A stretch of 64,000 nt of DNA from an uncultured Treponema sp. (GCA_949299755.1 CASGBA010000006.1:186001-250000); one strand, 5' to 3'. Counted from the first letter of the stretch, positions 35,344 to 44,532 are shown. Numbers and translations: made by a program. Notes: generated from the sequence alone by a model not told the origin.

Positions 35344-36384
35344 ATGGAAAAAAAATTCGGATTGAAAGGGGCGCTTGTCTGTGCCGGCGCATTCATTGCG
35401 GCGGTATTTTTGACAGCCTGTGGCGGTAAAACGCTGTATTTGTACAACTGGACTTATTACACCCCGGATTCCGTAATCGAAAAATTCGAGGCGGAATTCG
35501 ATGTGAAGGTTGTTTATGATGATTACCCCACCAATGAGGATATGTATACGAAGCTCAGAGGCGGGGCTTCCGGATACGACATTGTGATTCCTTCCCAGGA
35601 TTACGTGTCCATCATGAAAAAACAGGATATGCTCGAAAGAATAGACCATTCAAAAATCCCAAACCTGAAATACCTGCGCCCTGAAGTGCTGGAAAAAGCT
35701 GACTATGATCCGGAAATGGCTTATTCAGTCCCCTATTACTGGGGAGCGGCGGGTATAGCTGTAAACAAGACAAAACTCCAGAATTATGAAAAAAGCTGGA
35801 ATATTTTTTCAATGGACGGCATACAGGGTCGGGCTTGCATGCTTGACGATATGCGGGAAGTAATAGGCGATGCCCTTTCCTTCCTCGGCTATTCAGTCAA
35901 CTCAACGGACCGGGCTCAACTCAACGAAGCCCTGGCCGTGGTGAACGGATGGAAAACCAATCTGGCGAAATTCGACGCGGATATGTACGGAAAATCTTTT
36001 GCCGAGGGGGAATTCTGGATTGTCCAGGGATACCCTGAATGCATCTTCTCGGAATACCCTGCGGCCAGGCGGGAGGAAGTCGACTTCTTCATACCGGAGG
36101 CGGGAGGCCCCATGTACATAGACAGCATGTGCATTCCCAAGGGAGCGAAAAACATTGACCTGGCCCATGAGTTCATTAACTTTATCCTGAGGCCGGAAAT
36201 ATACGCTGAATTCCTCGACACTTTCGGTTTCCCGTCCACAATACACACGGAGGCCGGTGCCTACAAAAAAACACCTCCCCTTTATTCCCCGGAAATGCTG
36301 GAAAACTGCGAGCTGAAAAAGGATTTGGGTGTGAACCTGGAGCTGTACAACGAAATATGGCAACAGATAAGGTTCGGGGAATAA
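35344..36384 (+). CDS. potD: Polyamine-binding lipoprotein PotD
   Basis: 346 residues with lipobox LTAC (Cys about residue 27). LYLYNWTYYTPDSVIEKFE is the typical PotD/PotF start of the mature domain, and GYDIVIPSQDYV the ligand-cleft segment. AGGAG lies 8 nt upstream of the ATG. It completes a polyamine importer with PotABC; the choice between putrescine and spermidine cannot be read from sequence alone. Confidence 0.95.
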   Translation: MEKKFGLKGALVCAGAFIAAVFLTACGGKTLYLYNWTYYTPDSVIEKFEAEFDVKVVYDDYPTNEDMYTKLRGGASGYDIVIPSQDYVSIMKKQDMLERIDHSKIPNLKYLRPEVLEKADYDPEMAYSVPYYWGAAGIAVNKTKLQNYEKSWNIFSMDGIQGRACMLDDMREVIGDALSFLGYSVNSTDRAQLNEALAVVNGWKTNLAKFDADMYGKSFAEGEFWIVQGYPECIFSEYPAARREEVDFFIPEAGGPMYIDSMCIPKGAKNIDLAHEFINFILRPEIYAEFLDTFGFPSTIHTEAGAYKKTPPLYSPEMLENCELKKDLGVNLELYNEIWQQIRFGE

Positions 36385-36405
36385 ACCGGACAGGGGAAAG
36401 GGCCG

Positions 36406-36843
36406 TCAAAAAGGGAGCCTGAATTCCTCGTAACGGACACGGCCGGATTCAACGGCTTCCTTCAGGCTTTCTTCCACCTGGGAAAGTCTGGAGGCGCCGG
36501 ACTTCACTTCCACAAAGACAACCTCCGAAATACGCCCCGATGACAATCCGTTGAAAGCTATGAAATCCACCGGCTTGCCGATAAAACGGGCTTCGGAGGG
36601 ATTAACCGGGAAACCGGGCATCCAAGGACTTATCTGTTCGGCCATCTGGCCGGTTAAAACAGCCCTGGAACGCTTGACCGCATCAGCCCGTTCGCTTTTG
36701 AACCTGCCTTTCATTCCGGCCGATGAAATCATCCTGCCGATTTTTATCCCTATAAGTAAAAACAAAACCGCTGAGGCAAGAACGCAGAATACAAAAACCG
36801 CGGCCGGTGAATATAAATCCCGGAGGGAAAACAAGGTTTCCAT
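36406..36843 (-). CDS. Membrane-anchored nuclease-like protein
   Basis: 145 residues. One N-terminal membrane helix (AAVFVFCVLASAVLFLLIGIKI) is followed by a short domain with PVDFIAFNG and VVFVEVKSG. The D...ExK arrangement matches the PD-(D/E)xK core of Holliday-junction-resolvase-like endonucleases (the COG4741 type). GGAG is 8 nt upstream. It is the last gene of an operon with rqcH and an M15 peptidase. Confidence 0.7.
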   Translation of the reverse strand: METLFSLRDLYSPAAVFVFCVLASAVLFLLIGIKIGRMISSAGMKGRFKSERADAVKRSRAVLTGQMAEQISPWMPGFPVNPSEARFIGKPVDFIAFNGLSSGRISEVVFVEVKSGASRLSQVEESLKEAVESGRVRYEEFRLPF

Positions 36844-36846
36844 AAG

Positions 36847-37893
36847 CTACACTCCGCTATAACCTTTCCGCTGGAGATTAATCAGCTCCGGGCGGTATTC
36901 AAAATGCATATTATCCCACAAAATCCATTTCCCTCCCCAAATAAAACCTTCATCTTCAAAAATACTGATGACTTTTTCAGGTGGTGTCCAGCGCTCATCC
37001 AAGGGAGTAAGCATCCATTCCTCATTCCAATAGCTTGTCCAATTCCAATACACGTTTTTCCGGCTCCAGTTCTCAGGCAGGATATCAATGGCGATACCCC
37101 AACTGTGATTACTCCTGGCCGGGCGGTCACTTATTTCACGCCAGTTATAACCTTCGATACGTACAATGCTGTCCACAAAGGCTTTCACTTCCCTGTCTTT
37201 TTCCGCTTCCTCCAATATCCGGACTTCGACCCTTTTGAGGGGTTCTATTATTGAAGTGTGTACGGAAACCCGGGTTCCCAGATAATCAAAACGTCTGATA
37301 TGGGTTTCCAAACTTATCCTGTCATTGCCGCCGTACAAACTGTCCCAAAAGCCGTAATAATAGGGTTCTGCGGTGGCGCGGGTAACGGATAAAACATCAC
37401 TATCCAGGGAAGAAATCAATTCATCGGAAAAAAACGAGGGATCCGGGGTTGTTTCCGGATAAAGGTAATCCACAAAAGGACGCCAGTTTCCGGCGCTGGC
37501 TTTTTCTGTTTCCTGCAGAAGCCTGCCCTCCGCCCAATAGAATTTTTCCCCGTTCAGAAAGACAAACCAGTCGCCGGCATTTTCATCGTATTCCGGACCA
37601 GTCACCTCAGGATAAGACTCGCACAGGGCTTCCAGGATTATAACAGGATTTTTCATAATCTCTTCCGCTGATGCTCTGGTTAAGCCCAGGCTTCCGGCAT
37701 CAGAAAAACTTTCAGATGCGAAATTTTCAGGTATAGCCCCTTCCCCCTTTTTGCCGGTTCTGTCAAACAACCCTCCGGCATAAAGATGAAGGGGAATAAA
37801 AAACCCTAACAGAACGGCAAAAAGGAAACGAAGACTCCTTTCGGCTGGCTGCGGGTATACAGACCGTATATCACGATTAATATTAATTTTCAC
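36847..37893 (-). CDS. M15-family peptidase, exported
   Basis: 348 residues. Signal peptide or anchor (FLFAVLLGFFIPLHLYAGG). The C-terminal domain has SNHSWGIAIDI (zinc His and Asp) and WDNMHFEYRPE (last zinc His), the VanY/M15 pattern of D,D- or L,D-carboxypeptidases acting on peptidoglycan. The start is GTG 37893 with GGAG 7 nt upstream; it overlaps rqcH by 11 nt. Confidence 0.85.
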   Translation of the reverse strand: MKININRDIRSVYPQPAERSLRFLFAVLLGFFIPLHLYAGGLFDRTGKKGEGAIPENFASESFSDAGSLGLTRASAEEIMKNPVIILEALCESYPEVTGPEYDENAGDWFVFLNGEKFYWAEGRLLQETEKASAGNWRPFVDYLYPETTPDPSFFSDELISSLDSDVLSVTRATAEPYYYGFWDSLYGGNDRISLETHIRRFDYLGTRVSVHTSIIEPLKRVEVRILEEAEKDREVKAFVDSIVRIEGYNWREISDRPARSNHSWGIAIDILPENWSRKNVYWNWTSYWNEEWMLTPLDERWTPPEKVISIFEDEGFIWGGKWILWDNMHFEYRPELINLQRKGYSGV

Positions 37894-39379
37894 GGCAAAG
37901 CTCCAGGGCTTTTAAGCGCCCGCTGTCCATTTTGATAAAGAGATTTTTCTCATGTGTAGGAAGAACCGTGCCCTTGGGAGCACCTTTAGCCCGGCGGAGA
38001 TATTTTACCTGCGTGCAATAAACATCTCCGGAACCGTTATTCCGCCCTTTGGAATAAAAAACAGCCAGGGTTCCCGCATCAAGCAGAATTTCCAAGGGGA
38101 TTGTTTTTCCCGGCCTGTTTTTTATGAAAACATAGCCGCCGGGCCAGTCCCTTGCATGGAGCCACATATCGGAACCCCTTACAAAATGGCGCAACAATTC
38201 GTCATTTTCCGTCGCACTGCGTCCCACCAGCATGAGCCAGTCATTCCGCCGGAAAACCGGTCCTGGGAACCGCTTTGAATCGCCGGTCCTGGGAACCGCC
38301 TGCATCCGGAGTTTTTTCTGAATCACCAGAGGATTGGGTTCCGCCTCGATTTCCGAAAGCTGTTTCCTGAGACCGGCTAAATTCTTCTCCGCGGCTTCTA
38401 TGTCACCGGTTAAATCCTCAAGGCCGGAAACCGCTTTTTTGTATCCGGCATAAAAGACGGCGGCATTTTCCTGGGGAGAAAGCCGGGGATTCAGCGGTAT
38501 GCGCACTATGGAACCAGGCTTTTCAGCCTCGTAATCCTCAACCTCAATAAAAAACGCCCCCGGTTTTACCGCCCAAAGGTTAGCCGTAAGAAGATCCCCT
38601 TGCCTCCGCAGCCGGTCTGCGTTCAGGAAATCCCTGCGTTTGGCTTTCAATTTTTCTATGGAACGCTCAAGTTTCGCGAATTTAGCGGAAAAACGGCGGC
38701 GGGCTTCTTCCACAAGCGCATTCCTGGAAAGAGTTTCACCCATGGACGAATACCAGCGTTCCACGGCGTGGTTGTAGGGCCACGGGTAACCCGAACCGGC
38801 CGTTTCTTCCTTTCCAGCCGGAACCCTTTCCCCGCCGGGAACGGAATCCAAAGATTCAAAATCCCTGATTTTAAAATTCTCAGGAGGAACCGTCTTTTCA
38901 GGAGGAACGTAATCCCATATTCCGCCTGAAACTTCCCCGCGGCCGGGGCGCCGGTAAAAAACATCGAGAATCCTGTTGTCCGAATCCGTGACAATAATAT
39001 TCCCTGCCCCGCTCCATAAACGGATATACATGAAAAACTGTTCGCCGGCCCTTGAAAGGCTGAATTTTACTATGCGGTCTGTCCCGATTTGGGACACAGA
39101 ATTAATACGGGCACCTTTTATCCTTGAACGCAGGAATTCCATAAACCGCAAGGGTTTTTCAAATTTCGGAATTTTTGAAGAAAAACTGTGCAACCGGCAG
39201 GCACCGTGGGCAAGACAAACAAAAAGGGTAAAAGGAACAGCTTCCCTGCCGGCCTTTGCCCCGGAATAAAGGTAAAAAGCCACCGCATCAAATGAAGGCT
39301 GTATAATATTTTGGATAAATGAACCTTCCAAGGGCAATTCACCCAGTACTTTATCAATTTCAGCGCAATTTAAGGACAT
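37883..39379 (-). CDS. rqcH: RqcH/NFACT protein
   Basis: 498 residues. NFACT-N at the N-terminus, a central coiled coil (~240-340), and a C-terminal NFACT-R domain (DNDWLMLVG-like start, SDMWLHARDWPGGYVFIKN). RqcH binds obstructed 50S subunits and adds Ala tails in ribosome rescue. It is shorter than typical ~570-residue relatives. The ATG has no Shine-Dalgarno sequence; TATATT ends 6 nt upstream. Confidence 0.85.
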   Translation of the reverse strand: MSLNCAEIDKVLGELPLEGSFIQNIIQPSFDAVAFYLYSGAKAGREAVPFTLFVCLAHGACRLHSFSSKIPKFEKPLRFMEFLRSRIKGARINSVSQIGTDRIVKFSLSRAGEQFFMYIRLWSGAGNIIVTDSDNRILDVFYRRPGRGEVSGGIWDYVPPEKTVPPENFKIRDFESLDSVPGGERVPAGKEETAGSGYPWPYNHAVERWYSSMGETLSRNALVEEARRRFSAKFAKLERSIEKLKAKRRDFLNADRLRRQGDLLTANLWAVKPGAFFIEVEDYEAEKPGSIVRIPLNPRLSPQENAAVFYAGYKKAVSGLEDLTGDIEAAEKNLAGLRKQLSEIEAEPNPLVIQKKLRMQAVPRTGDSKRFPGPVFRRNDWLMLVGRSATENDELLRHFVRGSDMWLHARDWPGGYVFIKNRPGKTIPLEILLDAGTLAVFYSKGRNNGSGDVYCTQVKYLRRAKGAPKGTVLPTHEKNLFIKMDSGRLKALELCREN

Positions 39380-39385
39380 GAACCG

Positions 39386-39414
39386 AATATACCAAAAGAA
39401 AAAAGAAACAGCAA
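39386..39414 (-). promoter_or_regulatory. rqcH promoter, predicted leaderless
   Basis: Minus strand: TTGCTG (39409-39414), 17-bp spacer, TATATT (39386-39391), 6 nt to the ATG at 39379. Confidence 0.55.
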
Positions 39415-39450
39415 ATAAAATTTAAATTATTTCCCAAAACAATATATACA

Positions 39451-39459
39451 TGATATAAT
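39451..39459 (+). promoter_or_regulatory. Extended -10 promoter of phosphatase gene
   Basis: TGATATAAT is an extended -10 with a perfect TATAAT. The predicted leader is ~73 nt. Confidence 0.6.
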
Positions 39460-39538
39460 CTTTTCATCCATAAAATTAAATAGATTCATAACAACAAGTA
39501 ATTTATAAAAGCGGATTTATTTAACTTTGGAGGTTACC

Positions 39539-40846
39539 ATGTCAGACCAGGAAATTCCAGCACAAGAATTTGACGCTGTGGACGAAAGTTTCTTTGACGT
39601 TGAAGATATTTCTCAGGATGAAAAAGAAAAAAGGGAGCGAACCGCAGAAAGGCAGAAATTCGCGAAGGATTTTTCTTTCAGACAGCTGGGTTCCATTGCC
39701 CAATACATAGAGCCGGTAAGCGTTGCCCATCCATTGGAATACGTTTTGAATGTATTTGCGGAGAATCCTGAGGTGCAGGCAGTCCCCGTGGAAGAATATG
39801 ATGTTGTAATCGGATACATTGACCGGAAAACAATGGAAGACGCCACAAAAAATGTTTTGCAGCGTTTCGTGGCAAAGGACACAATAAAGTATGTGAAACG
39901 GGTTCCCTTGATTCTTTACGCAAAAGAATATTCGGAGCAGGTTCTCGAAAAACTGTCTTCGGCTTCCAGGGAACACAATGTTTCCTTTTTCCCTGTATTC
40001 CATCACAGGAAATCCTTTTACGGTCTCATATCCTTTGACGAACTCCTTGAAAGGATTTCAGATATACGGCGACAGGATTTGGAAAAAGCCAGAATCGTAC
40101 AACAGGGGCTTTTGCCGGACAATTCGACATTAAAAGACCTGCCTTTCAAAGTCTGCGCATGGAACAGAATGGCCAACCCAATCGGAGGGGACTTGTACGC
40201 CATTTACAAGCTTTCGGATTCAATGTATCTGGCGGGATGTTTTGACGTTTCCGGGAAAAACGTGGCTGCGGCTCTGGTCACCATTGCCCTTGGTTCCTTC
40301 TTTTCCGCTTTGAAACGGTTCCCCCAGGCGGTTTCCACACCAGGGAAAATCCTTTCAGAGTTGGATTTATTCATTGAAGACATTGTTCCCATGGGAACCT
40401 TTGTGACAGCAGGAATCTGTTACATTGATTTGAAAGCCAACAGAATATCCGTCTTTAATTGCGGACATACAAACATTTATTTTTTCCTTCCAGGAAAATC
40501 CTCCTCCGAAGACAATAAACAGAAAATAAAGCTTTCGGAGATTGAAGCCTTTCTTCCACCCCTGGGAATGGGTGCTGTCGCACAAAACCTGGCGGAAGAA
40601 GGCGTAAAAGTCCCATGCTGCCCCATTATCCCCGGATTAAGGGCGGAGCTGTACTCAGACGGTTTGCCGGATATGCAGACAGACGAAGGAATCAGATACG
40701 GTGATGACAGAGTGAAAGACTTTTTCAAATCCATTTATGCGCTGGAAGGTGAAGCTGTCACCGAAAAGATAGAGGAATCCATCGCCCACTGGACAGGAAA
40801 GGCAATGCTCCCGGATGACATCACCGTCATGGACATTTCATTTTAA
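39539..40846 (+). CDS. CBS-SpoIIE-type serine phosphatase
   Basis: 435 residues. An acidic N-terminus, a pair of CBS-like repeats (~65-185, including VVIGYIDRKTM and FYGLISFDELL) and a C-terminal PP2C/SpoIIE domain with NPIGGDLY, FDVSGKNVAAAL, LYSDGL and DDITVMD as metal-binding segments. RsbU-type phosphatases control anti-sigma antagonists; the CBS pair may sense adenine nucleotides. GGAGG is 5 nt before the ATG. No antagonist gene is adjacent. Confidence 0.88.
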   Translation: MSDQEIPAQEFDAVDESFFDVEDISQDEKEKRERTAERQKFAKDFSFRQLGSIAQYIEPVSVAHPLEYVLNVFAENPEVQAVPVEEYDVVIGYIDRKTMEDATKNVLQRFVAKDTIKYVKRVPLILYAKEYSEQVLEKLSSASREHNVSFFPVFHHRKSFYGLISFDELLERISDIRRQDLEKARIVQQGLLPDNSTLKDLPFKVCAWNRMANPIGGDLYAIYKLSDSMYLAGCFDVSGKNVAAALVTIALGSFFSALKRFPQAVSTPGKILSELDLFIEDIVPMGTFVTAGICYIDLKANRISVFNCGHTNIYFFLPGKSSSEDNKQKIKLSEIEAFLPPLGMGAVAQNLAEEGVKVPCCPIIPGLRAELYSDGLPDMQTDEGIRYGDDRVKDFFKSIYALEGEAVTEKIEESIAHWTGKAMLPDDITVMDISF

Positions 40847-40870
40847 CTGTTCAGCCGCCGGAACAGGATA

Positions 40871-41887
40871 TCATTTCCTCAATTCTTCGATTTCATCCCA
40901 ATGAAAATCAAGTTCCATATACTCGAAGACAGGCTTCCGGGGCGGACGGCGCTTCGCGTTATGGGAGATTATTTCGGCATCCAAATCCCGTATATCGGAA
41001 CGGGAAAGATACGGTTCTCCAAAAGCCAGGATATTCCCGTCAGCGGAAAACCGGAAAGGCAATGACACCGTCATTTTCTCACCGGAATACACGATGGAAT
41101 CCGCCCGCATCTTTATTTCATTGCCACCGGTTTCCCAGGAACCGCTTTCATAATTACGGAGGCTTGTGCCCGTTCCGGTTACACAGGTGTAAAGGAAACC
41201 GTCAGCGTAAATGAATTTTGGAACGGAAAGGATTACCCCAGGACTTTCTTTTTCCGGAGAAAAAACAGCCTGGACATCCCGGTACCGGGCTTCTGTCAGC
41301 CAATAACGTATTTTATAATAGCGATGTCCCCTGAAATAAAAGCAAAAAAAGCTGTCATCAGGACTTTCCCTGTAAAGTTTTATGTTTTCCCCGCTGCCCT
41401 TGCAAATCCAAAAACCGGAAAATTCCGCACCGGCTTCCTCCCCTTCAACATAGGAGCCCTCCTTCTCCCGGACAAAAAAGCGGGTGAAAAACCCGAGGGA
41501 CTCTTCCCCGTTTCCCTGGGAAAAGGGCAAAAGGGCCGCGGAAAACACGGAAGGAACTTTATCCCCGGGATAAAGCACTTCAAAGGTGAATATTTCCTCC
41601 TCCCCTGTGGTTCCGCCGTCACCTGATGAAACCGTACAGGGAATCCAGCCCGCATCCTCATAGACAAAGGCATAATAGGGTTTCAGGACAATGCGCATTT
41701 TTCCGCCGGAAGAAAATTCCACGAACCGGGAACTGTTTTCCCAAACCCCATTCACAAGGCTGGACGGAGATTCCTCACAATGGAGGCGACTGAACATAAA
41801 AAGAGGCAGGGCAAAAACAAAGAAAGGGAAAAGGGCTGTGGCAAAGGAATTTGACGTTTTGCGTATTTTGCTTTTATTTCTCTTCAT
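40871..41887 (-). CDS. Exported protein, unknown
   Basis: 338 residues. A basic N-terminus, then a hydrophobic signal or anchor (ALFPFFVFALPLFMFSRL). The mature part is beta-rich with many aromatics (FYFRGHRYYKIRYWL). No family recognised. It lies 21 nt after the 137-residue membrane protein and is likely in its operon. Confidence 0.7.
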   Translation of the reverse strand: MKRNKSKIRKTSNSFATALFPFFVFALPLFMFSRLHCEESPSSLVNGVWENSSRFVEFSSGGKMRIVLKPYYAFVYEDAGWIPCTVSSGDGGTTGEEEIFTFEVLYPGDKVPSVFSAALLPFSQGNGEESLGFFTRFFVREKEGSYVEGEEAGAEFSGFWICKGSGENIKLYRESPDDSFFCFYFRGHRYYKIRYWLTEARYRDVQAVFSPEKESPGVILSVPKFIYADGFLYTCVTGTGTSLRNYESGSWETGGNEIKMRADSIVYSGEKMTVSLPFRFSADGNILAFGEPYLSRSDIRDLDAEIISHNAKRRPPRKPVFEYMELDFHWDEIEELRK

Positions 41888-41908
41888 AATTTATAAATCC
41901 GGCTGAAC

Positions 41909-42322
41909 CTAAAAGATGAAAAAGAGGAACAAAAAAACCAGAAGGGCATTCACGCATAAAACGACGGCAAAACCCGACCGTCTTGACAGTTTGGAATATT
42001 CGTTTAAATCAAAGTGCCTGTACATGACAAAAACAAAATCGAAAAACAAAAGAAGGATTAAAAAGCACAGGGAGATGATAATCTGCTGGGATAGAGTGCG
42101 GAAACAGAGACACAAAAACAGGGCAGAAAACAGGGCAGAAAAAATATAAAAAACCGCGCTCAAATAACGCCTCAGCCTGTCAACATCTATATTAGCCTTC
42201 TTTTCCGGTGGTAATCTGGAAACACCCAGTGCAAACTCCCAACCGGGGAAACGGAATTTCAGCCAAAAGGCTGAAAAAAGCAGCAGCAAAGCCGCCAAAG
42301 AAACCGCCAGTGAAATAAACAT
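41909..42322 (-). CDS. Membrane protein, unknown
   Basis: 137 residues with about four hydrophobic helices, beginning MFISLAVSLAALLLLF, and a conserved-looking VDRLRRYLSAVFYIF segment, reminiscent of small DUF3784-like membrane proteins (weak). Its ATG has no Shine-Dalgarno sequence and TATAAA ends 5 nt upstream. It is divergent from recO. Confidence 0.7.
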   Translation of the reverse strand: MFISLAVSLAALLLLFSAFWLKFRFPGWEFALGVSRLPPEKKANIDVDRLRRYLSAVFYIFSALFSALFLCLCFRTLSQQIIISLCFLILLLFFDFVFVMYRHFDLNEYSKLSRRSGFAVVLCVNALLVFLFLFFIF

Positions 42323-42327
42323 ATTTT

Positions 42328-42357
42328 TTTATACAGCCATTTGCTTCCGGCCGTCAA
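42328..42357 (-). promoter_or_regulatory. Membrane-protein promoter, predicted leaderless
   Basis: Minus strand: TTGACG (42352-42357), 18-bp spacer, TATAAA (42328-42333), 5 nt to the ATG at 42322. Confidence 0.65.
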
Positions 42358-42365
42358 GAAGCAGA

Positions 42366-42394
42366 TTGACAGAGCCCGTTCCTTATTTCATTAT
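42366..42394 (+). promoter_or_regulatory. recO promoter, predicted leaderless
   Basis: TTGACA (42366-42371), 17-bp spacer, CATTAT (42389-42394), 6 nt to the ATG at 42401. Only 8 bp separate its -35 from that of the divergent gene. Confidence 0.6.
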
Positions 42395-42400
42395 ATTGAA

Positions 42401-43156
42401 ATGGCATCCCGCTCCTGGAGTTCGCAGGCTATAGTACTCAACCTTACACCCTTCGGAGAAAACCACAGGGAAGCCTCAGTTTTAACCCGGGAAAGGGGCT
42501 TGGTGAAGGCTGCGGTTTTCGGAGGGGCGAAAAGCAGGCTCCGTTCAGCGGTAGCTCCATACCATTCCGGACAAATGTGGTTTTATTCAGACCCGGTAAA
42601 AAAAACAAACAAAATAACTGATTTTGATGTAAAACAGTGGAGGGAAAACATAAGGGAAAACCTGGTGAGAACCTGGTGCGCTTCCCTTTGCACCGAAATT
42701 GTCCTCCGTTCCCAGGGAGGGATGAGTGACTGGATTCTGGTAAACGGTTTTTTTGACGGGATAAATATTTCCGGAGAAGATGAATGCAAAAAGGCGGTTT
42801 TGCGTTTTTTGTGGAGGACAGCCGTCATTTCCGGATTCAGGATAAATATCGAAACTTGTTCCCGTTGCGGAACAAGCTATGGCACAGAACATTCAAATAG
42901 TGTATTATGGTATGAACCCCAGGAAGACGGGTGTTTATGCTCCGCCTGTGCCGGTAAACACGAACGTATTTTTCCCCTTTCAGCTGAGGGCAGGTTTTAC
43001 CTGCAAGCGGTTGAAACCTGCAAACCTGGAATTTCCCGTTCTCTGGATCTTTCAGCCCAGACTTACATCCAGTTACGGGATTTCCTTTTTTTCATAACGG
43101 CCAGAATGCTAGGAGGAAAAGTGAAAACGATAGAATCAGGAGCCGGGATTCTTTAA
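42401..43156 (+). CDS. recO: DNA repair protein RecO
   Basis: 251 residues. N-terminal OB-fold (SSQAIVLNLTPFGENHREASVLTR), helical domain, and a zinc site built from CSRCGTSYG and CLCSAC. RecO loads RecA on SSB-coated DNA with RecR. ATG 42401 fits the family N-terminus; the frame opens 20 codons earlier without similarity. It is followed by other nucleic-acid genes (pdp, recJ). Confidence 0.93.
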   Translation: MASRSWSSQAIVLNLTPFGENHREASVLTRERGLVKAAVFGGAKSRLRSAVAPYHSGQMWFYSDPVKKTNKITDFDVKQWRENIRENLVRTWCASLCTEIVLRSQGGMSDWILVNGFFDGINISGEDECKKAVLRFLWRTAVISGFRINIETCSRCGTSYGTEHSNSVLWYEPQEDGCLCSACAGKHERIFPLSAEGRFYLQAVETCKPGISRSLDLSAQTYIQLRDFLFFITARMLGGKVKTIESGAGIL

Positions 43157-43200
43157 CCCGCCTTCTAAAGAAACAGCCTGCAAAATTCGGGAGGGAAATC

Positions 43201-44532
43201 ATGAGAGCGGTAGACATCATAATACGTAAAAGGGATGGGAACGCCCTTTCACAAGAAGAAATTAAGTTTCTGATAGAAGGATGCGTTAACAAAAATATAC
43301 CTGATTACCAGCTTTCCGCCTGGTTAATGGCTGTGTTTTTTCAGGGAATGTCCACGGAAGAAACCGCCTTTTTAACCGATTCAATGCTTCATTCCGGGGA
43401 AATAATGGATTTATCAGACATACCGGGAAAAACGGTGGACAAACATTCCACCGGCGGGGTTGGCGATAAAATATCCATTCCCCTGGCTCCAATCGCCGCC
43501 GCCTGCGGTGTTTTTGTTCCCATGATGAGCGGAAGGGGTTTGGGACATACCGGCGGAACTTTGGACAAGCTGGATTCAATTACCGGATACAAGACAAGAT
43601 TGACTCAGGAAGATTTTAAAAGGATAATAAAAGAATGCGGTTACGCCATGACAGGCCAGACAGAAAAAGTCGCCCCTGCTGATAAAATACTGTATGCCCT
43701 CCGGGATGTCACAGGTACAGTGGAGTCAATTCCTCTCATCACGGCAAGCATTATGTCAAAAAAAGCCGCGGAAGGTACCGGCGCCCTGGTATTCGACGTA
43801 AAATGCGGGAACGGAGCTTTTATGAAAACCCCGGAAGACGCGGAAACCCTTGCCCGGATGCTTGTAAACACAGGCAAGGTTCTTGGCAAGAAATGTTCCG
43901 CCCTGATAACCGCGATGGACAACCCACTGGGGAAAATGACCGGAAATTTCCTGGAAATCGAAGAATCCATGGATATACTTGAAGGGAAGGGACCCGCCGA
44001 TACAACTGAGCTTACCCTGGAAATAGCGGCCCGCATGAATATGCTGGCGGGGAAAGCTTCTTCACCGGAAGAAGGCAGGATTGCGGCTGAAAAGGCGGTA
44101 TCATCTGGACGGGCCATGGAAATTTTCCTAAAAAATGTGGCCCTTCAGGGCGGTGATGAAAAAAAACTGCTGTCCGACCGGGGAAAAAGGCGGTCCCAGT
44201 ATAAAACCGAGATACGGGCGGAAAGCTCCGGCGTAATCTCTGCCATAAATGCCTATGAAGTGGGTAAAGCCGGGATAGTGCTTGGTGTAGGCCGTACACG
44301 GGCTGATGAGGAAGTATGCCCTGATGCGGGGATTATTTTCCATGCGAAACAGGGCACGAAGGTACAAAAAGGGGATATTATCATGGAGGCATACGGAAAG
44401 GATTCCTCCTGCCTTAATGAAGCGGCGGATATGCTGCAAAAAACAATTGTTTATGCCGCTGAATCAGGTGGTAACAACACCCGAAACACTACAGGCAACA
44501 TAATACTGAAAGAAATTACAGATGGAAAATAA
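43201..44532 (+). CDS. pdp: Pyrimidine-nucleoside phosphorylase
   Basis: 443 residues. Splits uridine or thymidine with phosphate. DKHSTGGVGDK, the phosphate-binding loop, is intact, as are MMSGRGLGHTGGTLDKL and the C-terminal domain with GVGRTRADE. Pdp and DeoA cannot be separated with confidence from sequence alone. GGGAGG lies 6 nt upstream. The last 11 nt overlap recJ. Confidence 0.93.
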   Translation: MRAVDIIIRKRDGNALSQEEIKFLIEGCVNKNIPDYQLSAWLMAVFFQGMSTEETAFLTDSMLHSGEIMDLSDIPGKTVDKHSTGGVGDKISIPLAPIAAACGVFVPMMSGRGLGHTGGTLDKLDSITGYKTRLTQEDFKRIIKECGYAMTGQTEKVAPADKILYALRDVTGTVESIPLITASIMSKKAAEGTGALVFDVKCGNGAFMKTPEDAETLARMLVNTGKVLGKKCSALITAMDNPLGKMTGNFLEIEESMDILEGKGPADTTELTLEIAARMNMLAGKASSPEEGRIAAEKAVSSGRAMEIFLKNVALQGGDEKKLLSDRGKRRSQYKTEIRAESSGVISAINAYEVGKAGIVLGVGRTRADEEVCPDAGIIFHAKQGTKVQKGDIIMEAYGKDSSCLNEAADMLQKTIVYAAESGGNNTRNTTGNIILKEITDGK

